The notes under the pieces: generated by a model
Seen by the model: only the letters and a program-made list of their open reading frames with translations
Databases searched by the model: none
What the model was told of the DNA's origin: nothing
NCBI GenBank assembly: GCA_050084985.1
Contig: JBITNC010000002.1
Location: 39,742,001-39,806,000, forward strand
Source of the DNA: Nageia nagi
Taxonomy: Eukaryota > Pinophyta
DNA length: 64,000 bases
Direction: 5' to 3'
Part shown: in pieces, positions 36,721 to 48,003 of the stretch
How positions within the stretch are numbered: position 1 is the stretch's first letter
Layout of the letters: every line of letters begins with the position of its first letter
Translations under genes and position numbers: made by a program

Positions 36721-36729
36721 GGTTCACCA
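36721..36729 (-). promoter_or_regulatory. candidate PBS of the large element
   Basis: The minus strand reads TGGTGAACC, two bases inside LTR C. A PBS must begin TGG, complementary to the tRNA 3' CCA end. The tRNA cannot be named from nine bases. Confidence 0.4.
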
Positions 36730-37016
36730 TTTGTTATAACCAAAATAATAATTTATTAAGGTTATTTAATATATTCAATTTAATCAAATTATGATGAAAT
36801 AATAATGAATAAAATATGATAATGAACAAAGATACTCAATTGATCTTAACCTATCAAATATGATTTTTAAATTACTTACATACATATGTTCTTACTTTTG
36901 ATCATAAATCGGATGTTAAATTCGCTCAAAATAGGATAACGATAAATTACTCTTGAAAGTAAGACCCTCAAATCTGTTGTGAATTGAGAGAGTCTATTGA
37001 GTTACTTCCACATAAG

Positions 37017-37488
37017 TGAGAGAATTAGCACTACTCTAATCCTCAAGGTCCAAGACTAGGAAGCTCAATCACACAACATTCACACAAGATAACACAAGTG
37101 TAATGTGGTTCCTCCCTCCTTGGGAGTACATCCACAACTAGTATCTCAATTCTCAAGTATGCCCCTCTTACAACTATTCTCTTGCTCTCTCCTACACAAA
37201 CTAGTAGAGTAATGTTACTCCAAAACTTAGATATGTTACAAGAGGAGAGGCCCTCTATTTATAGCTTGAGAGAACCTCCCTAACCTCCCTTTAACCCAAG
37301 GGTAAGGTTAGGGTTACAATAAATGTGTGACCTAACTTTAACCTACCAACTAACCCCATGGTTAGGTCAAAGTCCACACATAATAAAGAATTCAATTAAT
37401 CCCTTAAGGTATCTACATATCCTTTAAGTGATTAATTGAACTTACAAGGAGTTTAGATATTCACAATATTTCATTACAAATTCTAACA
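37017..37488 (-). repeat. Copia-2 3' LTR
   Basis: It starts tgagagaattagcac and ends attctaaca. It has a minus-strand TATA box at 37254-37264. Differences from the 5' LTR by eye: cacaag/cataag, caactag/caattag, gtagag/gtaaag, gagaacc/gagcacc, caaagtc/caaattc. Confidence 0.95.
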
Positions 37489-37500
37489 CTCCCCCTTAAT
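37489..37500 (-). other. Copia-2 polypurine tract
   Basis: The plus strand reads ctcccccttaat immediately next to the 3' LTR; the sense strand therefore has a purine run ending GGGGGAG, the primer site for second-strand synthesis. Confidence 0.85.
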
Positions 37501-37959
37501 GCAATATTGGGATAGAGCGTAAGAAGAAAGAAAAGATAGAGTAAGAGAGAGTTCTCCTCCATAGAGATACAAGTGGAGATGAGAACATTTACATATTTGA
37601 GAATCTTTTTGAGAACTAGTATGAGACTCACTACATTACCATTTGACAAAATGGTTTACAATACAATCATTAACCACAACTGGTTTCACTATACATAGTA
37701 GTCGATCAACTTTAAGCTGAAATGTGAGTCTCCATGAGCTTGCTTTCACAAGGTGAGTAACTTGCATTTCTGAAGAAGATCCTGCATGCTACAAGCAACT
37801 CATGAACAAAATCAATTAGATGCATCATATATTCAAATAAAAGAATCAAATAATGCCATCTTATAAATAACTGATTAATGGTGCACTATAAGTCATCACG
37901 GAGATGCTAAGCCATCACTCATAGTCACCTGTTGTATATAGACATGTGTTGATTATTAA

Positions 37960-38490
37960 TAGAGCATAAAAATTGTACAACGATTTTCTCATGTAGAGCA
38001 AACTCACCACAGAGGTATAGAATGTACAATAAGTTCATCACGCAGAGCGAACTTACCATGGAGGTATATTAATTATATGCTCAAAAATTATACAACGAGT
38101 TTCTCATGCAGAGCAAACTCACCATGGAGGTATAGAGCATAAAAATTGTACAACGAGTTTCTCATGTAGAGTGAACTCACCACGGAGGTATAGAATGTAC
38201 AACAAGTTCATCACGTAGAGCGAACTTACCATGGAGGTATATTAATTATATGCTCAAAAATTATACAACGAGTTTCTCATGCAGAGCAAACTCACCACGG
38301 AGGTATAAAATGTACAACAAGTTTGTCATGCAGAGCAAACTTACCACGGAGGTATAAATATGTACAACAAGTTTGTCACGTAGAGCAAACTTACCATGAA
38401 GGTATAAAATAATCAACACTCTATAACAATAATTGTACAACAAGTTTTTCATGTAGAGCAAACTTACCACGGAGGTCTAGAATGTACAAT
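37960..38490. repeat. 50-73-bp tandem repeat in the Copia-2 3' region
   Basis: About nine units share a core agagc(a/g)aac.caccatggaggtat followed by tacaac(a/g)agtt..tcatg. Starts are near 37,985, 38,036, 38,109, 38,165, 38,215, 38,280, 38,330, 38,381 and 38,453. Longer units carry an extra attaattatatgctcaaaaa segment, and an alternating long/short pattern suggests higher-order duplication. The array lies between the end of pol and the PPT, so it would be in the genomic RNA 3' UTR. A 69-codon minus frame through it (38261-38470) is an artefact of the repeat. Confidence 0.8.
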
Positions 38491-38598
38491 CAAAAAAGGC
38501 CTCTTAGAGGTGAAGTTGTCATCACTAACAAAAGTTCAAACTTCACTCCCCCTTAAGGGCAACTTCACCAACCTGAGAGAATCCCTAAGCTTGCTGAA

Positions 38599-39132
38599 CT
38601 AAGCTTCAGGAAGGGGCTTGGTGAATAGATCAGTGGAGTTTTCAGTAGATAGATAATACTCCAAGTGTATGATGTCATCTAGAACCTTCTCCCTGATAAA
38701 ATGGGCTTGGATTTCCACATGTTTGGTTCTCTGATGGAACATAGGATTCTTAGCCAAAGAGATAGTCGATTGATTGTCTGAAGAAATAAGAGATGGGCCA
38801 TTTTGCTTATACCCAATTTCATTCAGAAGATGCCTCAACCAAATAGCTTCTTGGGTGGCAACAGACATGGCTCGATATTCAGCTTCGGTGGTAGAAAGAG
38901 TCACAGTAGGTTGCTTCTTGGAAGCCCAAGAGATAGCACCTGAACCAATGCTGAACACATATGTAGAGGTTGATTTTTTATCATCTCTATCTCCCCCATA
39001 ATCAGAATCTGAGAACCCTGAGAGAACAATTGAGGGCACTTTGGAATACTTAAGAGCAAGATCCTTTGTCCCTGCCACATACCTCAAGATTTGCTTCATA
39101 GCATTGAAGTGTTTAACATATGGTTTTTGCAT
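38599..39132 (-). pseudogene. Copia-2 RNase H domain
   Basis: The open frame of 177 codons encodes the copia RNase H: FSDSDYGGDRDDKKSTS with the first acidic residues, LSTTEAEYRAM with the catalytic Glu, SSDNQSTISLAKNP with the third acidic residue, and the tail HFIREKV...TDLFTKPLPEA. All catalytic acids are present. It is separated from RT by stops around 39,135 (a codon before the start of this frame), 39,210 and 39,379, so it would not be produced as part of a full Pol. Confidence 0.9.
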
Positions 39133-40599
39133 GAATTATGCCATCAAATTCACTGCAAAGGCAATATCAGGATGAGAGATAGTTAGATATAGAAGACTAC
39201 CGATCAATTACCTATAAGCTATAGCATCAGCCAACTGAGAATCTGAGCTCAATGATACAACAATTCCAGGAGAAACAGGTATTACAGCATATCTACACTC
39301 CTCCATTCCAAACTTTTGCAAGATGTCTGATATATACTTAGATTGACTAAGATAAGTATAATCTTTATGTTGGTATACTTACATTCCAAGATAGTAATGC
39401 AATAGACCTAGATCAGTCATTTCAAATGTTGCCTTCAGTTTGGATATGCACTCTTGGATGATTTCAATATTGTTGCCTGTTATGAGAAGATCATCCACAT
39501 AAAGGAGAATTAAGACCACGTCTTTTCCTTGATTGAGTACATAGAGATCTGAGTCAGAGAAGCACTTGAAAAAACCAATATTTGCAAAGAATCTTGAAAT
39601 TTTCTTGTACCATGCTCTAGGTGCTTGTTTAAGTCCATACAAATACTTCTTTAGCTTGCACACAAGAGACTCTTTTCCTTCTGGAATAAATCCTTTTGGT
39701 TGATTCATGTAGATTTCTACATCCAAGTCACCATTGAGAAATGCACTCTTGACATCAAGTTGGAAAACTTTCCAACCCTGAGCTGCAGAAAGAGCAAGAA
39801 TTATCCTAACAGTAGGCATCTTGGCCATAGGAGCAAAGGTTTCCTCATAATCAATACCATATTTATGAGCGAATCCTTTGGCCACTAGCCTTGATTTGTA
39901 TTTTTCAACTTCTCCATCAGAATTGTACTTGACCTTGTATATCCATTTATTTCCAATCATATTTTTCTCATTGGGATAAGGAACCAAATCCCAAGTTTCA
40001 TTTTTTATGAGTACCTCATACTCAACTTTCATAGCTTCCATCCAACACTCTTGCTTAGAAGCTTCTTTGAATGTTGATGACTCATTCATATTATCAATTT
40101 TGGCAAATAAGGATTTATTCAAGGTCATACTTCTTGTAATTCTCTGAGTTGGAGAATTTTGCTCTTGTGGTGACTTCCCTACATGATCATCCAACCAGTT
40201 AGGTGCAGGCATAGAATCATCTGAATCAGACACCTCAGCATGAGAAGTTGTATCCTCAGGAAGTTCATTGAACTTGACATCCCTAGAAATAAAGACTATT
40301 TTATGGGATGAGGAGTAGAGCCTGTAACCTCTATGTTGATTATCATACCCCACAAAGATGCATATTTCTAATCTTTTATCTAGCTTCTTCCTTTTCTCTG
40401 AGGTAATGAAGGCAAATGCATCACAACCAAAGACCCTGAAGTGTGAGATGTTAGGTTTCTTTCCTGTCCATGCTTCATATGGAGTTTTTCCTTCAACTAC
40501 TTTAGTAGGACACCTATTTAGGGTGTGAATAGCAGTGTGAACAGCTTCTCCCCATAAGAAACTAGGAAGGTTACCCAACATGCATCTTGCCATTTCCAT
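39133..40599 (-). pseudogene. Copia-2 integrase C-terminus and reverse transcriptase
   Basis: The frame 39379-40599 (406 codons) starts in the integrase C-terminal region (ARCMLGNLPSFLWGEAV, then KKLDKRLEICIFVGY), passes a Ser/Asp-rich linker (SDSDDS), and enters RT: WIYKVKYNSDGE, RLVAKGFAHKYGIDYEETF, FQLDVKSAFLNGDL with the first catalytic Asp, LYGLKQAPRAWY, and YVDDLLITG at 39490-39501 with the Asp pair intact. It ends at a stop after HYYLGM at about 39,379. Apart from this premature stop the RT core is complete, in keeping with a young insertion. Confidence 0.92.
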
Positions 40600-41049
40600 A
40601 ATGGTGCGATTCTTCCTTTCAGCAACTCCATTTTGCTGAGGGGTGTAAGGAATTATGAATTATCGCTTGATCCCATGTTTAACACAATAATCGTTAAACT
40701 CATTGCTATTATACTCACCCCCATTATCAGATCTCAGCATTTTGATCTTAAAATCAGTTTGATTTTCAACAAGTGCCTTGAAGTCTTTAAACCGGTCAAA
40801 AGTTTGATCCTTGTGCTCAAGTAGATAACCAAATGTCATCCTACTAAAATCATCAATGAAGGTCAGAACATAAGAAGCTCCCCCTAGAGACTTAGTCTGA
40901 AATGGACCCATCAAATCTAAATGCACAAGCTGAAGAGGACGAGTAGCCCGAGTTGCCTTATCCTTTTCAAACTTTTGCCTATTCATCTTTCCTAGAATGC
41001 ACCTTTCACAAAGACCAATTATGGGTGAAATATTAGGTAAACCTTCCAT
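40600..41049 (-). pseudogene. Copia-2 integrase catalytic core
   Basis: The frame 40660-41049 has the end of the pre-integrase Cys motif (C..C near the start), then LDLMGPF with the first catalytic Asp, FIDDFSRMTFGYLL, and MLRSDNGGEYNS with the second. A stop (about 40,658) separates it from the region containing YTPQQNGVAERKNRT, which holds the catalytic Glu and leads into the next frame. All three D,D,E residues are present in the DNA but not in one frame. Confidence 0.9.
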
Positions 41050-41493
41050 AAGTTCTTGATTTTTTATATCTTAAATACTCTTATGGTTAAGGTGCCCTAA
41101 TCGTTGATGCCAAAGATTACCTTTTGAACACACATTTGTAGCAAGACAAATTTTTGAAGGTACTTGATCCATAATATAAAGATCATCTTTTACTGATCCT
41201 TTCATCAAAGTGGTAAGTCCTTTCTTAACACACTAGGAGTGTGAGGTAAACTCAAATGAGCATCCTTTCCTTGTAATCTGAATTACAGAGATAAGATTCA
41301 TCCTTAGCTTAGGCACATAAAAGACATTATCAAGCACCTTTCCATGAATCTTCACATTCCCTATTCCTTGAACATCAAGGACTGTATTATCACCTATCAT
41401 AACTGTATCCTTGTTGTACTTATGAAAATTTTCAAACTTATCCTTTTCATAACACATGTGATTAGTGCATCCTGAATCAAAAAATCCAATCAT
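41050..41493 (-). pseudogene. Copia-2 protease and GAG-pre-integrase
   Basis: The frame 41233-41493 starts with the aspartic-protease site DSGCTNHM and continues into the copia protease fold (DVQGIGNVKIHG, VFYVPKLRMNLISV). A stop near 41,231 is followed by a readable pre-integrase block with LWHQRLGHLN near 41,110. The protease is offset by one base from gag: a six-T run at about 41,485 has one T more than needed for a continuous gag-protease frame. Confidence 0.88.
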
Positions 41494-42433
41494 TTGAAAT
41501 AGTTTGAGTCATTGAGTAGTAGGCAACAGTAGCAGCATGCTTGTTCTTCTTTTTATTATTGAAATTTCTCATATTTGCATTTCCCTTACCTTTTTGAGCA
41601 AATTTCTTTTTGCGACAATCATACTCTTTGTGCCTAAAGATGCCACAAAAGTTACAATTTCCATCAAACTTTTCGTACAGTGTTGGTTTGCTTGATCCAG
41701 CTTTATCATTCCTTTGCTTGAAGTTACCGTGCTTCCTGATGGTAGATGAGGATTTGTTATCTTTGAATTTATAATGTTTGAATGTCTTCTTGAAAGGAGT
41801 TTTGGTTGCTCCTAGAGTAATGCTATTATCCTTTGGAGAAATGTTCAACATTTTCTTGTTCAAAGTTTCCTCATGCTTCAGAAGGAGTCTAGAAAGGTTG
41901 TCAAGAGAGATAACATCTTCTTCATCATCGAGCCTAGTCTCCATAACTGTGACAAAGTTATTGAACTTTGTAGAGAGGCTTTGAAGAATGATGAAGACCA
42001 TGAACTCATCATTGATCCAATTGCACCCACAGCCAACCAGTTGTGTCCTAAGGTCAATGATTTTATTCAAGTAGATTGAGGCACTTTCATCTTCACCTTG
42101 ATGATATTGCAATAAATTTTGTAGAATAGTGAACCTTCTTGAAAATTTGGACCTAAGGTAAATTTTCTTTAGTCTATCCTAAGCTTCTTTTGCTGATGTC
42201 GAGGAAGAGATCATGAGAAGGATGTCATCTGAAATTGCACGATAGATCATTGAGGTTGCTAACTCATTCTTTGAGTTGTAAATTTCAAGGGCCTTCTCAT
42301 CTGTAGGAGTAACTAAATCTTCATTTACTATCTACCACAGCTTCCTTGCCTGTAACTCAGCTCTCATACGAGGTTCCCATATGCCGAAGTTGGAACCGTC
42401 GAGTATGTGCTTGGGTATGAAGGTTTCAACCAT
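41477..42433 (-). pseudogene. Copia-2 gag
   Basis: An ATG at 42431-42433 opens the frame (MVETFIPKHILDGSNFGIWE), the start of the UBN2-type copia Gag. Two TAG codons, near 42,335 and 42,180, both stand where Trp is expected (TGG to TAG). From 42,112 the frame is open to 41,477 and contains the zinc knuckle CNFCGIFRHKEYDC (CX2CX4HX4C) followed by a Lys-rich tail. Gag coats the element RNA in cytoplasmic particles. The two nonsense codons alone would block full-length Gag. Confidence 0.9.
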
Positions 42434-45400
42434 TATCTGTACAAAAAAATAAATATGCAATAAGAATGCAAATTTTTACAAGTTTCCATATATACAAATC
42501 AAACATAAGTAAACATGTCCCATATGTGCAAACCACGATCTGTAGAGGAATAAAGTTGGGGTTATTTTCTTGTATAGAATTAGGCCTTCACCTGGATGCC
42601 CGCAAGGTGGAGCCCAGGTACTACCAGTCCTTAACCAGTTCACCTTGGTCAGTAATATACTCTCACAAGGAGAAGTACCAACTATTTTACAAGGATCCGA
42701 CGTATCTTGGACTGGCCATTTTAATTATCTTGATTAAAGTTTTCAGTTTTCCTCCTAGGTTATCAGGATAATCCCTGAATGGACGTGCGGACATCTGGTA
42801 TCACTACACACATGCCTATCCACCTAATAGAGTTATGTCCAATCCAACAGAGGTCTTAGAGGCAATTAAGATGGATTTACCACCACTCGGGTCTTCGGAC
42901 TAAAAGGGCTCCAGTCTGCCCTATCCTCACCTTGTGGCTCCCCAAACAAGTCATGTTGTGGAAGAATACGTGCGAATGTGTTCATTTTAGGGGTTACTTT
43001 CAATATTTGCATTTTGCAAGTATAAAGCAAATTGTGCAAAAATATAAAGTAAAGTAAAATTGCATCATCCACATGAGCTTGAAAAACCTTAAAAAATCCA
43101 ATGGGTTTTGTACTAACCCCTAAAGGACTTTTTACATTTTGTATATTTTGTTCAATTTATTCAAGCACTTAATGAATTAAACAAAAGAACTAAGTCCTAC
43201 TTAGTATTTAATTCATAACATGCATTATTCCATGACTTAAAAAATTAAGTAATCATGTATCATGCATTATTTAACTTTAAAAATTTAAGTCCTAAGCATG
43301 TTTTATTCTTCAAACAAGATAAAGATACATGCATCATAAGTCTAGCATGCAATATCTAGATAAAGTTTACAAGATAAAGAGACATGCATCATAAGTCTAG
43401 CATGCAAGATCTAGATAAAATTTAAGTAAAAATTATACCAATTCCCCCCTTTTCACTTAAAGTTTTATCCCTAAAAAAAAATTTGTATGCTAAGATTTGT
43501 CTTATAAGTATGTATTTTAAGTAAAAAAATTCCCTTATTTACTTAAAAAATAGCATACTTAGACTAAATTACTATGCTTAGAGAGAAAAAAAATGCTAAG
43601 AGGTTAGCATTCTAGAAATTGCACATGCAATAAAAAATATTCTAAGCATTTTTTTTTTTAAAATGAGCTAAGTTTAACTTAAAATAAGTTAAAAATATTC
43701 ACCACTTACCAAGTCTCCAAGAATTAAATGGAAAAGGAAGGAGACCCATACCCCTACTTCATGCATTTTAATGCTTCTCCTACCTCAAGCATTCAAAAAA
43801 AAAATACTCCTAAGTCAAAAAATAATTAAATGCTTTGTAGTTAAAAAATATGACCCCCCCTTTTTCTTCCACCAAGAAAAGCATACGTTGCTTTTGGAAG
43901 AGCAAAAATGCAAGTAGTCAACTAAACAAACTTAATGCATTTAAGTGCATTAAAGTGACTAAGAAGACTTGCAAGGAGTTGGCAACCATCAACCTTGGCC
44001 GTGGGAGGTAGGATGACCTACATGGAGGCACTAGAAGACAACTAATGGAGGGAGTCCAAGGTCAGCAATGGAGGTGATGGTGGCCATGCGTAGGAGAAGA
44101 CTTGATGGTGAGGGAGGAGGGAGAAGGTGCAGCTGGCAAGGGAGATGATCAGGCAGAGAGTGAGGAGAAGATGCGCAAGGGCAGCGCATCAGCATGTCCG
44201 AGTGAGGAGAATCACTTCTAATGGATTCGTTCTATAGTCAGGATTATAGTAATGAATGCTTTTTACCTGCATCCCTTTTGATGAAGGCCATTCCATTTTA
44301 ATCATAAGAGATTGATGGATCCTTGAAGCAGATTTCAAAATATTGTGTAATTTCCAATTCTTGTTCTGTAATTCATGTGTGGAGTTGTATAAGAGGAACA
44401 CTATAGCAGAGTGTGGTATGGCCATGACAGAAGAAGATGAGAGCAAAGGGAAAATCATGTTGGAAGAATGGAATGCATCATCTTTGTCGACTCTCGTGCA
44501 GACTACTGTACTAGTTGGCGACATTACCGAAGGTTATTCCATTCATCATGAAAGCACATGATCGTTGGAGGTATGGAGGAAGTTGTCTGCCGCATTTTTA
44601 CCTGAGGGTTTTCCAAACAGTGTAATTTAGTAAATAGTATGATGAGACTACTACGTGTGGGTCAAATGTGGTAGGCCAACGCAATCCGTTGGGTGGCTTA
44701 CGACTTGCAACGCTTGTGTGCCTCACCAATGTTTTTATTAAACTTTAACTTCACATGAGTACTGTAGAGGTGAAATTTGCATATTGTATGCACTAAAAAA
44801 AATGATTATGTCACAAATCAAGTCATTATCCGAGAATTGAATTTGAACGTGCACCGATAGGAGAGCTTGTGAGTCTAGTTGGACACAGATTTTGGCATAG
44901 ATTTACATTCCCAAGTGTTGCGAAGGAGAGAGCTTTTGGGGGGGCCATGGGCACCATCAATGAGGCCTCAAGTACTTCTCACGTCGAGGTCGTACCAAGC
45001 AACAGAGGCCATGTTGAGCTGAGGCATTCTGTCAAATAATGCACAGATGGGCCACTTCTCAACCTACCTCATGTGGACCATTTCAGTGAGGCATTATTCT
45101 CAAAATAATTTGTAAACCTTTTTAATGTATCCGATTTGTGTGAGAGCTGCGGTAGTGGAGACGTTGCAGATGATGAGCACCGCTCTGATGGAATAGTCGA
45201 TCAACATGATTCAATTTCTAGCCATCGATGCAGTGGAAAAAGGTGAATTCAGGCCATCCAGGATTACCCATGGGGTGCAAAAGGATGGCATCCGCTGTAT
45301 CAGTGTTTATCCTCATGAATTTTTACCTCTGCTTCACTCATTCACTACTTTCTTCTTCGTAAATCTCCTCCCTTCTATCATCCAATTGATTACTTAGATC

Positions 45401-46347
45401 TGCATATGTACATACATTTACGTATACAAACATCCATGTTCTTTATTATTCTTAGTTGTAGACATCATTTTGAGATTCCCCTAAGAATTATTGTCTTAGT
45501 AGATTAAAGATGCAATTCCATTTCTACTATGCAATAGGATGATGATGTTTGCTTAACCTACAAATTTTACCCAAGTGGTAAAGCCACAGAATGGTGGTAT
45601 TTCATATATGCTGAGAAATATTGCTCTCAACAAAAATTTCAAACTTTGAATAAAATTGTATAATTTTTTTTTATATGTAAAAAAAATATTTCTCTCAACA
45701 ATGAAATTTTTTTTCAAACTTTGAATAAAAGTATAAAATTGAGAGCTGCCTCTTTTATTCAATAATAAATGGCATAAAGAAATATTGCAATTTTTATATA
45801 CTAATCTCAAAACATCATGCTCACTAGAGGTTAGTATAATTAAAAGCATTATATTTCTATTTTTAGCCCTTCTTTTTTTTTTTTTGCAAAAATAAATTAA
45901 CTTTCACTTGTGTTTACTTTAAACAAGAAAAGTAAACCTCAAGAAATTAGTTGCTACTAACAAACAAAATGTTAGTAAAAATATTTGTATCACATAGTAT
46001 CCTCTTAAAAGGTATATCATGTATTAAGCATTTTTGTAAAAAAAATGCTACTAACATAAGAGGTTAGCAAAAAAAATTGCTTGCATTACCAATTTTGATC
46101 ATATTTTGCAAAAAATAAGCTCCAATATCTCACAAAATATGTTAGTATCTAATGTAATAATCCATTAAGATAACCAAATGAGGAGGAAATTTATACCTTC
46201 TCTTAAAATTTACCTCACCAATGGGGTGTAAGATGAGGAATGAAGAAGGATGAAGAACCTCCAAAATGTAGAAGAAGAGCTTCCACACCAAAGGAATGAA
46301 GAAGGATGAAGAACCTCCAAGATGTAGAAGAAGAGCTTCCACACCAA
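42434..46347 (-). other. Copia-2 3.9-kb leader with gene-like segments
   Basis: The leader between PBS and gag is unusually long. Its gag-proximal part (42,540-43,000) matches the decayed element at 7,571-8,060, so it is an ancestral part of this family. Bases 43,930-45,410 are GC-richer and locally codon-like, with plus-strand frames at 44343-44561 (MAMTEEDESKGKIMLEEWNA) and 45206-45397 (IQFLAIDAVEKGEF, with an in-frame upstream extension VRAAVVETLQMMSTALME broken by one stop). These may be transduced host sequence. The remainder is AT-rich. Confidence 0.5.
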
Positions 46348-46348
46348 G
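46237..46348. repeat. 56-bp tandem duplication next to Copia-2 PBS
   Basis: Two copies of a 56-bp unit starting ggaatgaagaaggatgaag, at 46237 and 46293, lie directly before the PBS. Similar purine-rich leader tails precede the older LTRs at 6,165, 16,482 and 47,505. Confidence 0.85.
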
Positions 46349-46360
46349 CTCTAGATACCA
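46348..46360 (-). promoter_or_regulatory. Copia-2 primer binding site
   Basis: The minus strand reads TGGTATCTAGAGC, two bases (AT) inside the 5' LTR. It is close to the initiator tRNA-Met complement TGGTATCAGAGC used by plant copia elements. Confidence 0.85.
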
Positions 46361-46362
46361 AT

Positions 46363-46834
46363 TGAGAGAATTAGCACTACTCTAATCCTCAAGGTCCAAG
46401 ACTAGGAAGCTCAATCACACAACATTCACATAAGATAACACAAGTGTAATGTGGTTCCTCCCTCCTTGGGAGTACATCCACAATTAGTATCTCAATTCTC
46501 AAGTATGCCCCTCTTACAACTATTCTCTTGCTCTCTCCTACACAAACTAGTAAAGTAATGTTACTCCAAAACTTAGATATGTTACAAGAGGAGAGGCCCT
46601 CTATTTATAGCTTGAGAGCACCTCCCTAACCTCCCTTTAACCCAAGGGTAAGGTTAGGGTTACAATAAATGTGTGACCTAACTTTAACCTACCAACTAAC
46701 CCCATGGTTAGGTCAAATTCCACACATAATAAAGAATTCAATTAATCCCTTAAGGTATCTACATATCCTTTAAGTGATTAATTGAACTTACAAGGAGTTT
46801 AGATATTCACAATATTTCATTACAAATTCTAACA
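46363..46834 (-). repeat. Copia-2 5' LTR with promoter
   Basis: It is 472 bp, the same length as the 3' LTR. Its minus-strand TATA box (TATAAATAGAGG in sense) is at about 46,599-46,610, so transcription would run leftward through gag and pol. The target duplication ATAAG follows at 46835-46839. Confidence 0.95.
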
Positions 46835-47389
46835 ATAAGGACCCTTGATCATTTGTGTTCATCAAGATTCCTGCTCAAGGGTTAGGTTTCGAACATCGAT
46901 ATAGGGAAATAGTGGCTCAAAAATTCGAGCAAGATTTAAGTATAACAAAATTCAAATACGATAATTAGCATTAAGAAACACTAATCAATAATGACATAAG
47001 TATATTACCACCTATCAAGGATTCTAGATTGTGTCATTATTTCTCATGCACAACCCTTCCACCTTTATAGAGAGTGAGTCTAGTATGAAAGCTCCTCCTT
47101 AGGCTTATGGTGATGCAAGCCTATCTATTATCATAAAACATGAAGGTTGATAAGTGTGCATAATGATAAAAATATTTATTTCATTAAATAAATAAATTAT
47201 TTCAAATACCTAAAAGGTTATTTTAATTAAATTAAAATTCTTGTTGAGGTGTTAACAGTTTCTAAAAAAGTTACAAATTTAAACTATAACAAGATTCATT
47301 ATAAATAACACATTATTGTTATATCTTAAGTAAAATTTGGAACTAACACATAATATAAAAATATTAGTATCATGAAATAGTCCAAAAGA

Positions 47390-48003
47390 AACCAAGACCA
47401 AGAGAGTAGGAGGTTACACCTTCACTTGATTTTACCTCACAATAGTGAAGATGAACCTCCAAAGATGTTGAAGAGAAGCCTACAACTATGGATCTAATAT
47501 TAGTTGAAGGAATCAAGCCTACAAGACTAAATCCCAAATCACCCAAGATCACATGAATACTCTCTCAATTCCTTAAATATTAAGAACACAAACTCAAAGT
47601 AGCATTCACATAAGATGATACAAATGTAAAGTAGTTCCTCCAATCATGGGAGTACATCCACTAATCTAGGATCTAATTCTCAAAGAGCAGATTCTTACAA
47701 CAACTCTTTCTCACTTCTCCTACAACCTAAAGAAGAGCATAAATTTGATACAAATTTGAATGAGTGATCTCAAGGAGAGGGCCCTCTATTTATAGGCCAA
47801 AATCCTCCCTTGGATTACCCTTTTAACCATTACACAATTGTCATATCATGCATCACCTTTTTACCCAAGAGCCATGTATATTAGATGGAGTGTAAGACAA
47901 ATTACATGATCATATTCACTAAATATTTAAGGTATCTAGGGATACCTAAAGTATTAAGTGAATTACATTAATATACTTTACAATAATGCATTATACATTC
48001 ATT
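47390..48003 (-). mobile_element. copia leader/PBS/LTR remnant (right unit)
   Basis: This is the counterpart of 16,380-16,981, with the LTR at about 47,505-48,003 and a minus-strand TATA box at about 47,785-47,795. It retains a segment gcctacaactatggatcta before the PBS that the left copy has partly lost. Confidence 0.6.

Larger units (their letters stand above)
37017..46834 (-). mobile_element. Copia-2: young full-length Ty1/copia element
   Basis: This is a 9,818-bp element bounded by two 472-bp LTRs (37017-37488 and 46363-46834) with TG...CA ends. It is flanked by the 5-bp target duplication ATAAG (37012-37016 and 46835-46839), and splits LTR C of the host element; the uninterrupted site is at 15,830-15,845. 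I count five substitutions between its LTRs (about 1%). The order on the minus strand is 5' LTR, PBS, 3.9-kb leader, gag, protease, integrase, RT, RNase H, 1.1-kb 3' region with tandem repeats, PPT, 3' LTR. Integrase-RT-RNase H order defines Ty1/copia. Stops in gag, a frameshift at gag/protease and a few stops in pol make it inactive. Confidence 0.95.
23872..47257 (-). mobile_element. large non-autonomous LTR element, right-unit copy, twice interrupted
   Basis: LTR A is split (23872-24186 and 30236-30621) by Copia-1. LTR B is 31835-32546. LTR C is split (36732-37016 and 46840-47257) by Copia-2. Joined, LTR C is 703 bp, the length of LTR A in the left unit. LTR C ends tgttataacc and gttaaca as expected, and a PBS-like TGGTGAACC lies at 36721-36729 on the minus strand, two bases inside it. 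The flanks atttc (left of A) and gtttc (right of C) may be an old target duplication. Confidence 0.6.

Noticed and set aside
38261-38470. 69-codon frame through tandem repeats
   Set aside because: It is a by-product of the repeat unit and lies in the 3' region of Copia-2.
37960-38490. CRISPR-like regular repeats
   Set aside because: Unit lengths vary, there are no unique spacers, and the context is a plant retrotransposon.
44189-44524. 111-codon minus-strand frame in the Copia-2 leader
   Set aside because: It lies antisense to the more codon-like plus-strand frame at 44343-44561 and has no recognisable domain.
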